In this document: one piece after another, positions 34,101 to 45,909 of the stretch
How positions within the stretch are numbered: the stretch's first letter is position 1
Layout: every line of letters begins with the position of its first letter
NCBI GenBank assembly: GCA_030272585.1
Contig: BSYQ01000005.1
Span: 2,356,001-2,420,000, forward strand
Origin: Bryopsis sp. KO-2023
Taxonomy: Eukaryota; Chlorophyta; Ulvophyceae; Bryopsidales; Bryopsidaceae
Direction: 5' to 3'
DNA length: 64,000 bases
Notes under the pieces: model-generated
Databases searched by the model: none
Told to the model about the DNA's origin: nothing
What the model saw: only the letters and a program-made list of their open reading frames with translations
Translations under genes and position numbers: made by a program

Positions 34101-36345
34101 GGTTTTCTCACTTGTTCTAAAAGAATTATTATATTTAGACAAAATACTAAAGAAAGTACCTCTAATCTATGTTTTCACCTCTTTGATGATGTGGTCGCTC
34201 TTGAAGAAGAGGATTAATAATCTATTGTTCAATTCAAAGGCGAGATGTGTAGATTGGTGGTACTAAATTATTTGTAGGTGAAATTTCAACCGTTTGTATA
34301 AGGATTTTAAATTGCTTTACAATACTTATAGGGCTAATTTCTAAGGTGGAGTAGTTAAAATAGAGTCGATAACCTCCCGCAATGGTGGATAAGACTTGCC
34401 ACCTTTTTCTCTTACCTTCAGCAAAAAGAAAAAAAATTAAAAAGTAAAAAAAATGCCTTGTAGGCAATGCCTACCAACTAAACCGCTTGGTGCAATACTC
34501 TCAAACCACCCAAGAAACTCCTTCAAAGCGTCGTGTGCAAATTTCATGAATCATTCGTGTCATGTAACGGATGTACAAGGGGTACATCCGTTTTCACCAG
34601 AATTTTCTTTTCCTCGGGGAACAAGTTGTGTTTCGAAGGTATTATGTTATCTCAAAAATATTAACCTTTTCTGTATATATTATCGACATTCTTGAAAACG
34701 ATAGTACTATATATATGTATAAATGTGTATCTCTTGCACCAACTGTTTTGCGTGTTCCACGTAAAAAAATTGCAGCTAAACTTGATATATATTCTCAAGT
34801 AGCTTTGGCTTTAGTGTCCCAAGTCATATCTTTGATAGCGGAGGCTCCCTCATTTCAAGATAAGAATTTCGACAAGAATTTCGACGCACTATTACAAGGT
34901 GAAGTTATTGCAAATAAAGGTTGCTAATGCCATCAATCATTGTCCTCAACCATCATCCGTTATGATAAAGCCAGGTCCCGCAAGCACCCGTTCTTTCAGC
35001 GACACCCAGTGTTTTGCTAATGTGAAGATAGAATAGAACCGAGGGGTACACTAGGGCAAATTAAGAGAATTGGGATTTTACAAAAAAAAGATTAGCAAGT
35101 ATCCTCAATTACCTCCATCCTCATTGTGAGGAATTATTACCAACTTCGACTGGAACAGTGATACTCCTAGCAGTTCCTCCCTAAAAAGGGACGCTCATAA
35201 AGAAATATATTACAGCGTTTCCTGAACATAAGAAAACGAGGTGCCACATTTTCGACCTGTGATATTCCAACACCACGGAATTTTTTTCCCCGCGGTTTTT
35301 CACTAGATAGCACGAGCGGCTCTTGTCCTCTCAATACATTGTGGTTTGCCTTCGCTGTCAACTGCCAATATGCCTTCTCAACGCAAAAAAAAACCTTTTA
35401 ATCGATAACCAGTTAAAATAATTTTCGCCCTATGTTATGCACTTTTAGTTTTTTAGCAAAAAATATTCGCAACACCTTGCGCACAAATTGATGCACCCGC
35501 ATTTAGAAGGCACAAGCTCAATAACGTTCTTTGGCGACTCTTAAGTTTTCTAGAATTATTGTAATACAACATGTTGTTAGGGAAAACACTGGAGTTACTT
35601 TGAAAGTCATCAATTTCACTTTGCGAAACGTCATGCTTTTCGTCCTTAATGATATCTATATTGCCTTCACTATTTCATCCATCATGTTCGTGTATATATA
35701 CAAAGTACTCCATCGTTTTTGGGTAGTCGTCGAGCACGAAGTTAGGGGCGGTGTCTTCTCTGGTGTTTGAGGCCACAAAACGGCGTGCATGTTCGACTAC
35801 GTACACGAAAAAAAACAAGGATGTGCTATTCTACCAGGAAATTGAAATGGAATATAAAGATTCAATAGTATGTGTGTGCCAACCTTGTCTTTCCAACTAA
35901 TCCAACATAGGAAACCGTAGGACTCTCAACCTCCTAAGGGCACATCCACCCGTGCATGCTTTCGCTTTCGCTTCCCGATGCTAACGCGTACCCTGAAGCG
36001 TAACTTGTCAGTGTGCTTCAGTCGCGTGCTTCAGTCTACGTGTCCGAGATTTCCTTGACTAATGGGAGTGACACGACCCTCAAGTCACACCAACAATCCC
36101 AATCCGAAACGCTCTGTCGCTGTAACATCGACAGTTCGTTGGAAGCGTTGTGGCAAACGCAACACATCAAAACGACGGCACGCTGGAAAGAAAACGAGCG
36201 TTTCGGCTTCCAGAGACGAACCACCGTGATCCGGCTTCAGGAGGAAATGGTCCTTGGGTGTTGGACAACCAAGACAGAGCAAAAAAGTACATTGTTTGTT
36301 TGAATAGTGAAGAAGAGGGTGTTTGAGATTTAAATTTTTAGGCAA
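31180..36345. other. AT-rich gene-poor stretch, decayed repeats, no gene supported
   Basis: Composition shifts to AT-rich with C and G homopolymers at about 31180 and 31600. Short frames only. A minus-strand tRNA-like segment (GCACCAAGCGGTTTAGTTGG in inverse, about 34450-34500) resembles a SINE head. GGCACATCCAC at about 32068 and GGGCACATCCACCCGTGCAT at 35939 could be transposon ends, but partners were not found. Confidence 0.4.
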
Positions 36346-36575
36346 AATGGATGATATTAAAAGAAAAGCATGGAGTAGTAGCGAAGAATGCACTCTTTGC
36401 AGAGCTTGGCTGAATATTTCGGAGGCAGATATTGGTACCTCCCAAAAATCAATAAAATCAAAGAACTCTATGATCGGGAACAAGCCCCCCCCCCCCCCCC
36501 GAACTATCAAATCTATTCAATCCAAATGGACATCATTATCCCACGATGTTCAAAAATTCGTAGGATCGGTGGCAA
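36346..36575 (+). pseudogene. SANT/Myb-like DNA-binding fragment of a Harbinger-type or NAM-associated protein
   Basis: The frame reads KRKAWSSSEECTLCRAWLNI, then RTIKSIQSKWTSLSHDVQKF. The pattern W-(T/S)-x-x-E-(D/E)-x-x-LCxAWLNIS and, later, RxxKSxQxxW is the trihelix/SANT-like module found in PIF/Harbinger-associated and NAM-associated proteins of plants and some protists. The middle is disturbed by a C tract at 36486-36499. It runs into a tandem repeat, so only a fragment remains. Confidence 0.5.
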
Positions 36576-36589
36576 TTGTCGACGGCCTG

Positions 36590-36845
36590 TGTTCTGGACG
36601 GGCCCCTCAACAAACTGTGGGCCTTGAGACAACTCTGGAAAAAATCAGAGTACCCCAACATTCTAGAGAATATCTCCGATCAAAAATTTCCCTATTCTTG
36701 TGTTCTGGACGGGCCCCTCAACAAACTGTGGGCCTTGAGAGAGCTCTGGAAAATCAGGGTACCCCAACATTCTAGAGACTATCTCAAGGCAAAAATATCC
36801 CTATTCTTATGTTCTGGACAGGCCCCTCAACAAACTGTGGGCACT
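36590..36845. repeat. About 110-bp tandem repeat, two full copies and one partial
   Basis: Copies start at 36590, 36701 and 36810 with TGTTCTGGACGGGCCCCTCA and AACAAACTGTGGGCC. The first two are followed by CCCCAACATTCTAGAGA and a TCCCTATTCTT block. The third is cut after about 35 bp. Confidence 0.85.
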
Positions 36846-38994
36846 TTTTAGGAGAAAGAACTTTCTGTTATCCGGGCCCCCTCCTTTCTGAAATAGAGCA
36901 CCAAAAGAGTGCTCCCTTAAATCCAAGAGGGCTCAACCTCACAAATAGAACACCACGCCTCCCACAGTAGTTTCTTGTTTCACTTGGATTGAACGCCCCT
37001 GATACCGTCCATGCTTGCTTCCTTCCTTCCTTGCTTGTATTGTATCGATTGGTGTGTTCTGCTATTCGATCACACTGCTTATATAGACAGAAGAGACTCG
37101 AACTCTTCACGCTGCAGGTCCAGCGCAAACGTGTCGTCTACTACAAACGGGTTGGTTGGCGACGACTACAAGGTCTGTAACTCGTCCTTCGAAAGTACTG
37201 CGCGGGCCTAGCGTGGATTAGAAACTGGCTCGTCGTGAAGAATAACCAGGGAGCTAGAAGGAGGTGCAGGTTTGTATCTATTTGACTTGGATTACGTGAC
37301 TTCATTGTTGCGACTAGTGCCTACGCTTCCACAGCTGTCGGAAGCGTGTTTGGGGGTGATGGAAGCGTATACGGATGAGTTGCGTAAGCGTACGCGTAGA
37401 CCGGTGGGTCTATTTTTTTTAATGTTGTACGCGCTAGTAGGAAGCGAAAGCGGAAGCGGAAACACAAACATAAGTCGCACAAACATACATATTATTGACT
37501 ACGCTTCTTGAGGTTCGTAACCCTCTCAAGTACTTTGTAGTTGTCCCTTCCCAATTTCTAATTTCGTTGGTCTCCAACGATTATCAACAGTAATAGAAGT
37601 AATGGAACAAGCTTGTTGAACTATTTCTCTTTGTGCCTTGTGTCTCGTAAGTCTAAGATTGTTTCCAGGAGTTACCTCGGCTCTCCCTCGACGTGTGAGA
37701 AAAGAGAATAGTGTTGAGGCTGAGAATACTTAGCTAAAAGACTCTTTCCGTTTCACTCCACCTCCCGATTCATACATACAAATGATACTTACAAAGAGAG
37801 AATATCTTCGAAAGAAGGGAACAAAAGTGACGGTATAAAACAAGAGGAACAAGCGCTCCAAGGCTCCACACGACGATCGCGAGCCATCTTGAGGCACACA
37901 AGTATCTACCACAAGAGTACCCTGTTCCACATTAGCGTTTGTAGACACACTTGACGTAACAGATGATAAAGGGCAACGAAGAGAAAGCCACACACACAGG
38001 GCAGCAGTCTTCGTAACCCACAAGCGACAAAGGAAAGTGTGGCCGAGCAACAAACCAAAAATCGAAAGAACCGATGTGCGCAAAACAATCAAGGTTCATG
38101 GAGGCGTGCCTGACATGCAGAGGCTACCAATCCTGGTATCAAGTGTCATCAAGTGCCGCCCCGCAATTCAAGTACCACTAGATTTTAGTGAGGAACCCAC
38201 CCTATCCGTCGTCACTACCGGCTTCAGTGAATAGGCTGAATAGGCTATATGCTATATGCTATATGCTCCTGTCACATCAGTGTATCTGTTACAGCCGTTG
38301 ATGGTAGTCAACGTTGATGGTACTGGCTATCAAACACGGGTCGTTTTAGGATGATGACGTCACGACGTCAAATGTTAATTAGGGCACACACGTTTTCATT
38401 GTAATTATTCTTTATTGTTTTACTCCTCCCCTCTCAGACGAGTCTCCCACCACCATACCCCTCTTCACAACGCTTAGCCATAGCCGGGCCTTACAGTATC
38501 ACACAATATTTGACTTCTACCACCACTCTTTTCATTCCCCGCCACCTCACGATAGGTCTTCCTTCCGCATCTTTAGCATTTTCCACATCATCTCTTTCTC
38601 CTTTTGCTCCTTGAGAAACGCCGCTCTCCTCACCGAAGGAAACAGTTCTTTTAGATCAAGAAATGCGTTTTTTTATGCCAATCCTGAAGTAGAATGAACT
38701 TTTTTCGAGTTTTTGTTATAAGAGGGTGACCGAAGGCATTTCAATTTTTTTGTGCAAGAAATAAAGATTTTTGTTCAAGACTAAAAGATCAAAAATCAAG
38801 CAAAAGATCAACAGTCAATCACCTACCCTTCTTGGTTAGCATTCTTTTGAACTTTATGCGCCGCCTTAGTAGCACAATTCACTCTTTTGCTTCGACCTCT
38901 TAGGAGTTCAATTTTTGTCCACTCTTTAAATCTCTTTTAATTCCTCATCATTACATTTGGCTCTCTCTCAACCTTCCTTTTTTGTGCTTGCGAC
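36846..38994. other. Gene-poor stretch, no gene supported
   Basis: A GGAAGC/GCTTCC-rich patch at 37320-37510 (GGAAGCGAAAGCGGAAGCGG) mirrors an inverted TTTCGCTTTCGCTTCC at about 35965, suggesting the two ends of a decayed element around the SANT-like fragment. A short GCTATAT repeat lies at 38245-38265. No coding gene seen. Confidence 0.35.
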
Positions 38995-39285
38995 CAGAGT
39001 TGTGCGCTATGGAATTTCCGTAGCCGTTAACGTAGTACGATACGGCCGTTGTCTCCATAGCCGTAGCGCGAAACGCCTCTGTACCACTAAAAACGGCGTT
39101 CCGTAGTATCCCGTAGTCGTTCCGGAGTGCTGACATGGTACGAGATCACTACGGCTTCACTACGGTATCACTACGGCTACGATATTGCTACGGCTTTCAT
39201 AATAATGCTACGGTTTTGTTGTATCGATCCGTACCGTAGTGATTCTGTCACCGTACCTCATATTTCGGTCCGTGGCACAGCTCTG
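38995..39285. mobile_element. hAT-type MITE with CTACGG array
   Basis: A 291-bp element with ends CAGAGTTGTGC and, inverted, CAGAGCTGTGC (10 of 11 match). It is flanked by 8-bp direct repeats CTTGCGAC (38987-38994) and CTTGTGAC (39286-39293). Eight-bp target duplications and CAGAG-type ends mark the hAT superfamily. The interior carries about ten copies of CCGTAG/CTACGG on both strands. Confidence 0.85.
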
Positions 39286-39439
39286 CTTGTGACGTAAATG
39301 TTTATGCCGTTGGATGAATCCTTTCGGACGTGATTGTTGTGGTTTTCTTTCCACAAAACCGTATATGGGGCGAAATTTCTCATGATATAACATGATCATC
39401 AATAGGTGGAGTTGTATGTTACAACAAAACTCATCCAAC

Positions 39440-40260
39440 CCAACACATCGCATCTTAACTCGTCAAAATAGTAAAAAATCTCCATAAAAAACCTAAACTC
39501 GCCTTTATTGTACCCCATAACTTCCAATATACTCTCCCGAAAGCAAGATTCGGGATGATGATGCAGATTCGTGAATCATCGAATTGGGACTTGCAACTAA
39601 TCAAACCCTTCCTTAGATAGCTTCCTCTACAACAACACCAACGTAAGTCCCCATATCTCGGATCGATTATAAGTAGTTTTGTAAGCAACAACAAACCATA
39701 ACTCCACATCTCGTAATCTTAGGATTGTTCCAAAAGGTATTGTGATGACGAAACTTAAATCTCGTTTTTTATCTACCAAAAGCTTGCTCCACAACTTTGC
39801 AATGATCACACACGGCTCAGTTCCAACATCACATTAAGCTTCCTTGTGTGTGATTGAAACCTTCAAAGCACTTTTACATCGAAACTTAATGACTAAAATT
39901 TGTATCACCAACGAAGAAAGATTTGTCATTTTGACTCTTGCCTGATCGAGTCGTCAACACCAATACTGGAGTATTCATAAAGTTTGTTAGATCCAAACTT
40001 CACTTCGAGTCACTTCTATTCCACACCCCAATATCTCCGGTTCATCATGGAGCACCAACATTCACGTAGAGAAAAGCCCCCCTTGCATCCACATTTCCTA
40101 ACAAAAGCATTGCATTTTACTTCAACAACTAGTATGAATCCCTATCTTGGTTGGTTTCTTCATTAGGATCAACGTCCCATCAGTAGCGCCCAAACATTGA
40201 GGGATGCCCACAATGTTATGGACGCTTTTTCACTTGAAGTTTACACGAAACCAAGGATGC
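39440..40260 (-). pseudogene. Decayed PIF/Harbinger DDE transposase
   Basis: Minus-strand pieces in several frames recall Harbinger transposase: IPQCLGATDGTLI (compare LPNCLGAIDGTHI, first catalytic Asp), then CGCKGGFSLRECWCSM and NRRY (compare YYNRKGYFSLNVQAVCD), then FFVGDTNFS (compare LVGDSGY). They lie in the right order from 40200 down to about 39850, with several stops and frame changes. A later piece at 39800-39640 may be the C-terminus. Confidence 0.5.
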
Positions 40261-40280
40261 AATTCAACCAACTCCCTGCA

Positions 40281-40372
40281 CTAAAGTATCTACGCTCCCA
40301 GCATGAATCGAACCTCCATCGTCCATTCCCAAGTAACTCACTCTACAGCCAACGCCCTAACCAGTCACGATC
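40281..40372 (-). repeat. tRNA-derived SINE head
   Basis: Read on the minus strand it gives GTGACTGGTTAGGGCGTTGG (A-box-like) and, about 35 nt on, GGAGGTTCGATTCATGC (B-box-like). No acceptor stem pairing is visible, so it is a SINE fragment rather than a tRNA gene. Confidence 0.5.
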
Positions 40373-41935
40373 TAACGACGACCACTCACACCACGTAGTA
40401 CAACGTTGCGTCACCTCACCAGGTCCACTCGTCGTCGTGTGACCGACTGACTGGACTGTGAGTGATAACCCTACGTTGGATTGGAGGGTCGTGAGTACGA
40501 GGTAAAGGTGGTGGTGGCGCTTGGACCGTCCAACGTTGGTACGATCGTTGGCGGTCCGTATCACACAAACTCTTCAAACCCTTCTATGACACTTTCATTT
40601 CCACGATCATTTTCCGGGAATTTGATTTGTTTTCCTAGGACAGAGACAAACCTGAAGGAATAAGAATTATATGTATAATGAAAATCGTATTTTTGTGGCA
40701 CCGAGCACTGGAACAATTGAGGGATACTCGTCAACATCTGCAAAGTCCGCATCGACTCGCAATGACCTAAAAACTAAAAACTGCAAAGTTAAAGTTAAGA
40801 TATCTTTGTGGCTATATTTTCTGAATCTTCGGTTTGTCGATAGGGTTGGATCTGATCGATCGAAACAAGGTGATACAACAACTAAAAGGGCTGAAAAAGA
40901 TTACCCCTCCTGTGCAATAAGGTCTGATCCATCACTGTGTCCATATGTTTCAAGTGTGTGTGCGGTGGCATCGGCTGCTTGTGCGGCGTTAACTACCTGC
41001 GTGTCCCTACTACAACAGTCGAACAAAATCATCAATTTTCAGAACACGCAGCCAAATGCTAAGCGCTGGCGTCGACATAAGAAAACTCATCAGCACTTCA
41101 CTCGCTTAGAATTCGCTGCAGCTCGATAGGTGGCAACAGGTTGTCGCGATGTTGCTGGTGGTTTGCCTGTGCTCGTTCCATGCCGAGCTGCTTCGGATGA
41201 CCTTGTCCCAGGCCGGTACCCCGTCACTAGTAACCTCTTTGATCTCGTGGGCTCTCTCACTCAAGTACCCTCCAAAAAAATTTCAAAACCTGCCGCATCA
41301 ACTTTGTTAAAGCGTAAACGTTCTTAGTCCACCCCATGGATAGACATTGCACTTCATAAAGCTTCATCAATCTCGAAAAATATTTCTTCACCCAATTATC
41401 TAATTACTTGTGATAGTACCTATCCGAGATATCAAAAGCAACCGTTCCCCCCCCTTTTCCCGATGAGCGTTCCTACATTCCTCAACGTTTTAATTTTTGT
41501 CGTAAGCTTCCGGCAGTGCTGATTTAACGGACTCAGGTCGACTATGAGTCGATGTCCAAAATATTATTTCGGCCGTAAAAACCGGCCAAGATGTAGTCAT
41601 CCTTTTCGACACCCTTAATTACTTATGCAGCGAGGTAGCGATCACATGAGTTTTAACAAGCCAAACCATGAACAGGTTGTGCCGCAAAGAAAACGCCATC
41701 ACGCTTGGGTCTCGATCTTAAGTTTGATCGCTAAATGTCAACTTTTCTCGACCTTGAGCTAGGAAGAAGTAATGAAAGTTTTGAGCCCTGGAAACCCTTC
41801 GCGTAATCAACTTGGATGCAAACAAGGCCTTATTCTTAAGACAATGGTATTTGCTATGCGTAACAGGTCACACGTGTTCCACAATTTCCAAAACATTTCT
41901 TGCTCCGCCTTTTACCGGTTTGGAAGACATGGTCT
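40373..41935. other. No gene supported
   Basis: A 152-codon plus frame at 40671-41129 has ordinary composition but no recognisable domain or splice context. The rest shows nothing definite. Confidence 0.35.
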
Positions 41936-42560
41936 CTACAATTTCATCAAGCTCAATTTTTTTGTACTTGATGATTTTGCCTTGTACGTTGTCCACTTCT
42001 CATCTTGAGCTGCTCGATGGAGAGCTGATCGAACCTCAAGGAACCTCTTGCCCATGATCACCCTTGATGCAAATCTTGTTTCCCCATACATCAACAAGTC
42101 CTTGTCTGAGTACTTGCGATGAAGAGCAGTAAGGGCTGACCTCTTCCTGATGAACTTGACAGCCTTTCTGACCCTTTGAATCATATCAAGTGCCCAATCA
42201 ATCATACAAATATCTTCGATCAATAAGTTCATACAATGAGCCTAACAACCTAACCAAGTGATACAAGGGAAGGCATCACTCAACAAAGCTCCAGCAGCCT
42301 TGCAATTCGAGGCATTGTCAATAATATAAAGCACAATTTTTCTCTCCGACATCCAACATTTGTTTTCTTATGCAGTCCGCCAAAAAATGAGCTTACATTC
42401 ATCAGCCGGCGTCACGCTCTTAAAAACACCTCTCGACATGTGGAAGTCAAAACAATATTGACAAGTCGATTTTGAGACACATCGGTTGATAGTGAACTTG
42501 TAGGTGACGCAATAGTGGTTAGTTGTGTTGATTCGATTCGTTGAAACGACTTATCTTTTT
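41936..42560 (-). pseudogene. hAT transposase fragment (DUF659 / BED-hAT type)
   Basis: The minus strand reads VLYIIDNASNCKAAGALLSD and AFPCITWLGC, then an in-frame TAG at 42244-42242, then AHCMNLLIEDICMIDWALDM, ALTALHRKYSDKDLLMYGET, RFASRVIMGKRFLEVRSAL and DEKWTTYK. The order (D-NA-N-K-AG, C-AHC-NLLIEDI, then GETRFAS) is that of plant-type hAT transposases with the DUF659 domain. A weaker match upstream (SQNRLVNIVLTSTCREVF) is in another frame. The copy has at least one stop and one frame change. It lies immediately beside a nest of hAT-like foldback elements. Confidence 0.7.
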
Positions 42561-42649
42561 TCGAGCGACTGTTGCTAGAGAACCTCCTTTTACAAAACCA
42601 AGACATGCAAACAACCATAACAACCCATCTTAATTCCTTGCATTGTCTC

Positions 42650-42870
42650 TGCCTGACTGTACTTTCGCCTACGTCGGCTGTGAACTCTCGCCAGCGTGTC
42701 GGCGTATTCAACTCTTCTTCGCGTCTCTAGAACCTTTGTCGCGCCTTTGTTAACTCTCGCAAATTCACAATGTTAGCGGCTATCGCCTCACACGAAGTTC
42801 CCACTATCGATGCCATCTTGTCGGCGCATCACGTGTTCTTTACCGCCAGCGCTGCATCCCATTTTCGTGC
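42650..42870 (+). repeat. Dispersed repeat, shared in inverse with about 60690-60900
   Basis: Shares with the distant copy, in the same order, CTGACTGTAC, AGCGTGTCG, TTCTTCGCGTCT, GTCGCGCCTTTGT, TCACACGAAGTTCC and GCATCACGTG. The family is unknown; the other copy lies inside an insertion in a pogo-type transposon. Confidence 0.6.
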
Positions 42871-43394
42871 TGCATTCAGACCTGGGCAAGACGGGACCGG
42901 CAGTGATAAACCGGTCCGGTCATGTCCAATCTATGGACCGGCGGACCTGTCCGGTTCAGCGAAAAAACGCCAGTCTTATCAAAACCGGAAAGGTCAAGAC
43001 CGGTCCTGTCCTGTCCCGTCCGGCAGACCTGGGCTGGACTGGCAGTCAAAAACCGGTCCGGACCGGTCCTACCTGTCTAAGACCGGCGGACCTGTCCGGT
43101 CATGCGAAAAAACGCCGGTCCTGTCAAAACCGGTCATGTCCTGTGCGATCAACCTCGGAAATCTACAGAACTTAGGACCGGTTTTCTAAGAGATTTTCCG
43201 GTTTTAGACAGGTCACACCTCACATTTTGCCTTTATTGGGAAATCGAATGTTAATGAGATTTTCCTAGGATCAACTATTTGTCCCAGTAGGTTGCAAGGT
43301 ACCAGCCAAAAGTCGAAATGTCCCTGCGTAGTCGGTCACGCACCGCGGACCCAAAAATAGAGAAAAGTCGGGCTGCGCGCAGCGTAGCCCTACT

Positions 43395-43560
43395 GCTGCG
43401 ACTTGGAGAAAACAAGGGCCCTGCGCGCGGCGCCCTCGCCCAGATCTAGTTCGCTCTGGAGTTCGAAGAAAAAAAACCAACGAAAGAGCACCTTGGGAAA
43501 GGGCGCTACGCGCAGTGCGACGCTCTTTCGGTAATTACAACCCACAAGAAAAGAAGCCAT
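43395..43560. repeat. Direct repeat, left copy
   Basis: Shares with 44670-44827 the blocks GCTGCGACTTGGA, CTCGCCCAGATCT, GTTCGCTC, CAACGAAAGAGC and GGGAAAGGGCGCT in the same order. The two copies flank the GATC-rich element. Confidence 0.75.
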
Positions 43561-43571
43561 CACCCAGCAGC

Positions 43572-44647
43572 CATACTATGGATCCGATCACGATCAGATC
43601 GATCTCCGATCAACCGGGAGACCGATCGTGATCGTGATCGGCCGATCACCGATCTGATCGGTCGCCGATCAGGTCTGGCAGGGCCGATCATCGATCACGA
43701 TCGGCCGATCACCGATCTGATCGGTCGCCCAACCTGATCGGCAGTTTTTGATCGGCCTGATCGTGATCGGCCGATCAAAAACTGCCGATCAGGTGCCGAC
43801 AGGGTGCGACGCTTGATCGAGATCGGAGCTGCCGATCAGATCGGTATCATGATCAATTGATCGGTCAATTGATCGGTCTTACGAAAATGCCCACAAATCA
43901 CCACCCGAAGGTGTTTCTGGAGGTGTAAGGATTCGAACCTAGGACCTCACTGACTGGAATCAAGCAAATCAACACTTGGACCACCCTGAGCCACGATCAC
44001 TAGGTCCTCCGTGTTATTATATACCTCAGTTTGTCGGACTGACTGATCAGGTGTATAATGACACGGAGCACACTTTAACCGTAGCTCAGAGTGGTCCAAG
44101 CGTCGATTTGCTTGACTCCAATTAGTGAGGTCCTAGGTTCGAATCCTTACACCTCCAGAAACACCTTCGGGTGGTGACTTGTGGGCATTTTCGTAAGACC
44201 GATCAATTGATCATGGGACCGATCATGATCGGAATCTTAAATTAAATTCCGATCAATTGATCCATGGCCGATCATGGTCGGAGCTGATCGGATCAACGGC
44301 CGATCAATCGGCGTTTCACCGATCTTGATCGATCGATCACGTGCCGACAGGTCGCGACGCTTGATCGTGATCGTGGTCGTGATCGGGACCTGCCGATCAG
44401 ATCGGTGATCGGAAGACCGATCCCGATCACGATCAAGCATTGATTGGCCGACCACGATCATCGATCAGAATTTGATCGGCCGATCCCGATCACGATCATC
44501 GATCATGATCGGTAAAAAAAAACCAAAAAAAACCCGATCATTTTTAGAATCATGTGGAACGAGATCGTGTCAGGTCAGATCAGTGAAACGACCTGTCCTG
44601 ACATCGAAAATGGACGGCCGATCATTTCCGATCACGTCCATAGTATG
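43572..44647. mobile_element. GATC-array transposon with 8-bp target duplication
   Basis: A 1,076-bp element with inverted ends CATACTATGGA and a perfect 8-bp target duplication CCAGCAGC (43564-43571 and 44648-44655), so hAT-like. About 600 bp of it is made of overlapping GATCGG, CGATCA and GGCCGATC motifs in both orientations. The centre (about 43880-44200) is a pair of inverted tRNA-like SINE segments. No coding frame. Confidence 0.85.
43885..44200. repeat. Head-to-head tRNA-derived SINE pair (palindrome)
   Basis: The right copy reads TAGCTCAGAGTGGTCCAAGC (A-box-like), then GGTCCTAGGTTCGAATCCTT (B-box) and ACACCTCCAGAAACACCTTC. The left copy is its inverse. Arms of about 120 bp continue outward with GGGCATTTTCGTAAGACCGA. 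The spacer is about 70 bp. Confidence 0.75.
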
Positions 44648-44669
44648 CCAGCAGCGGACTGTAAATATA

Positions 44670-44827
44670 TACAGTACGCTGCGACTTGGAAAAAACGAGG
44701 GCGACCTGGTTCTCGCCCAGATCTGGTTCGCTCAGAGTTCGAAAAAAAAAACAACAACGAAAGAGCGCCTTGGGAAAGGGCGCTGCGCTCAATGCGACGC
44801 TCTTTCGGCGATCGCGACCCACAGGTT
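44670..44827. repeat. Direct repeat, right copy
   Basis: Partner of 43395-43560; about 80 percent identical by eye. Same orientation. Confidence 0.75.
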
Positions 44828-45094
44828 CGTGTGTCGGACGACGGTTTCGTTTACATTCGATTTCCCTCTCTTTGTCGAAGCGTGAGACATGCATGTTAAT
44901 TAGACAAGCGCTGTGACCTATCTAAAACCGGAACGACCCTGTCTTGACAGGGTTGTTCCCCTGTTTTAGACCGACCTGGCACCTGTCTAGAACAGGTCAC
45001 ACAATTAAGCACGTATTACGTGCTAATTGTGTACCAACCGAACAGGAAGTGACTTAATTAATTAGCTAGTATTATTAACATATTTTTAGTGTAT

Positions 45095-45370
45095 GAGTGA
45101 CGTGAGCCGAGCTCACCAACCACCGACGGGAGGGAGTCGATCAACTCAAGGAGGATTCGAACTTAGGTTGGCTAAGCCCAAGCCGCGAGCACTATCAATA
45201 GTGGACCCCACCACAGGGACGCTCAAGTGGGGGCCGATACCTTTAAGTACCTATTTTTAGCAATAGAAACAATCGGGTACTTAAAGGTAACGGCCCCCAC
45301 TTGAGCGTCCCTGTGGTGGGGTCCACTATTGATAGTGCTCTCAACTCGGGCTTAGCCAACCCTAATAGAA
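45095..45370. repeat. Inverted SINE-like palindrome, copy A
   Basis: Arms of about 120 bp run from GTGACGTGAGCC... through GATTCGAACTTAGG and GGACCCCACCACAGGGACGC, and return inverted to GGTGGGGTCCACTATTGATA. The loop is AT-rich (TTTTTAGCAATAGAAAC). The B-box GTTCGAAT(C) is present in the left arm. Confidence 0.75.
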
Positions 45371-45909
45371 CTTTATCCTTTAATTAATAAAAAGTCAGCT
45401 CCCAATTGATTAATTCCCAGTTATGTGCTTAATTGTGTGACCTGTTCTAGACAGGCGCCAGGTCGGTCTAAAACAGGTCACACTAGGCGTCACACCAGTC
45501 TAAAACAGGGTCACACCTGTCCAGACCGGTACTAGACAGGCGACAACCGGTCCAGACAGGTCAAATCCGGTCTAAGAAAGGATTTCTGGTCCGGTCCTTT
45601 AAAACTTGCTAGCGCCCAGGTCTGCCGTCCGGTCCAATCGACCGCAAGAATCTGCAGAAATCTAGACTAGTTTTCCGACAGATTTTCTGGTTTTAGACGG
45701 GTCACACCACATTTCGCCTTCAGACAGGCAACGTGACCTGTCTAAAACCGGAACGACCCTAATATTGACAGGGTTGTTCCTCTGTTTTAGACCGGCGCCT
45801 GGTATAAAACATGCCATACTGATACGAACCTCGGCCCACTCACCCAGCACATGGTTCGGCCTGACAGTAGTCGGACCGTGCCAGCTCACTCACTCGCAGC
45901 CAGACATGG

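Larger units (their letters stand above)
43024..45624. mobile_element. Inner hAT-like foldback element of the same family
   Basis: A 2,601-bp element with ends CAGACCTGGGC on both sides (inverted) and a perfect 8-bp target duplication CCGTCCGG (43016-43023 and 45625-45632). It has inserted into the left arm of an older copy of its own family. It carries nested material: a GATC-rich element at 43572-44647 and a palindromic SINE pair at 45105-45370. No transposase inside. Confidence 0.85.

Noticed and set aside
43885-44200. Functional tRNA genes at B-box-bearing segments (also 40281, 47103, 48345)
   Set aside because: No paired acceptor stems or plausible anticodon loops; copies are embedded in repeats and are SINE-like.
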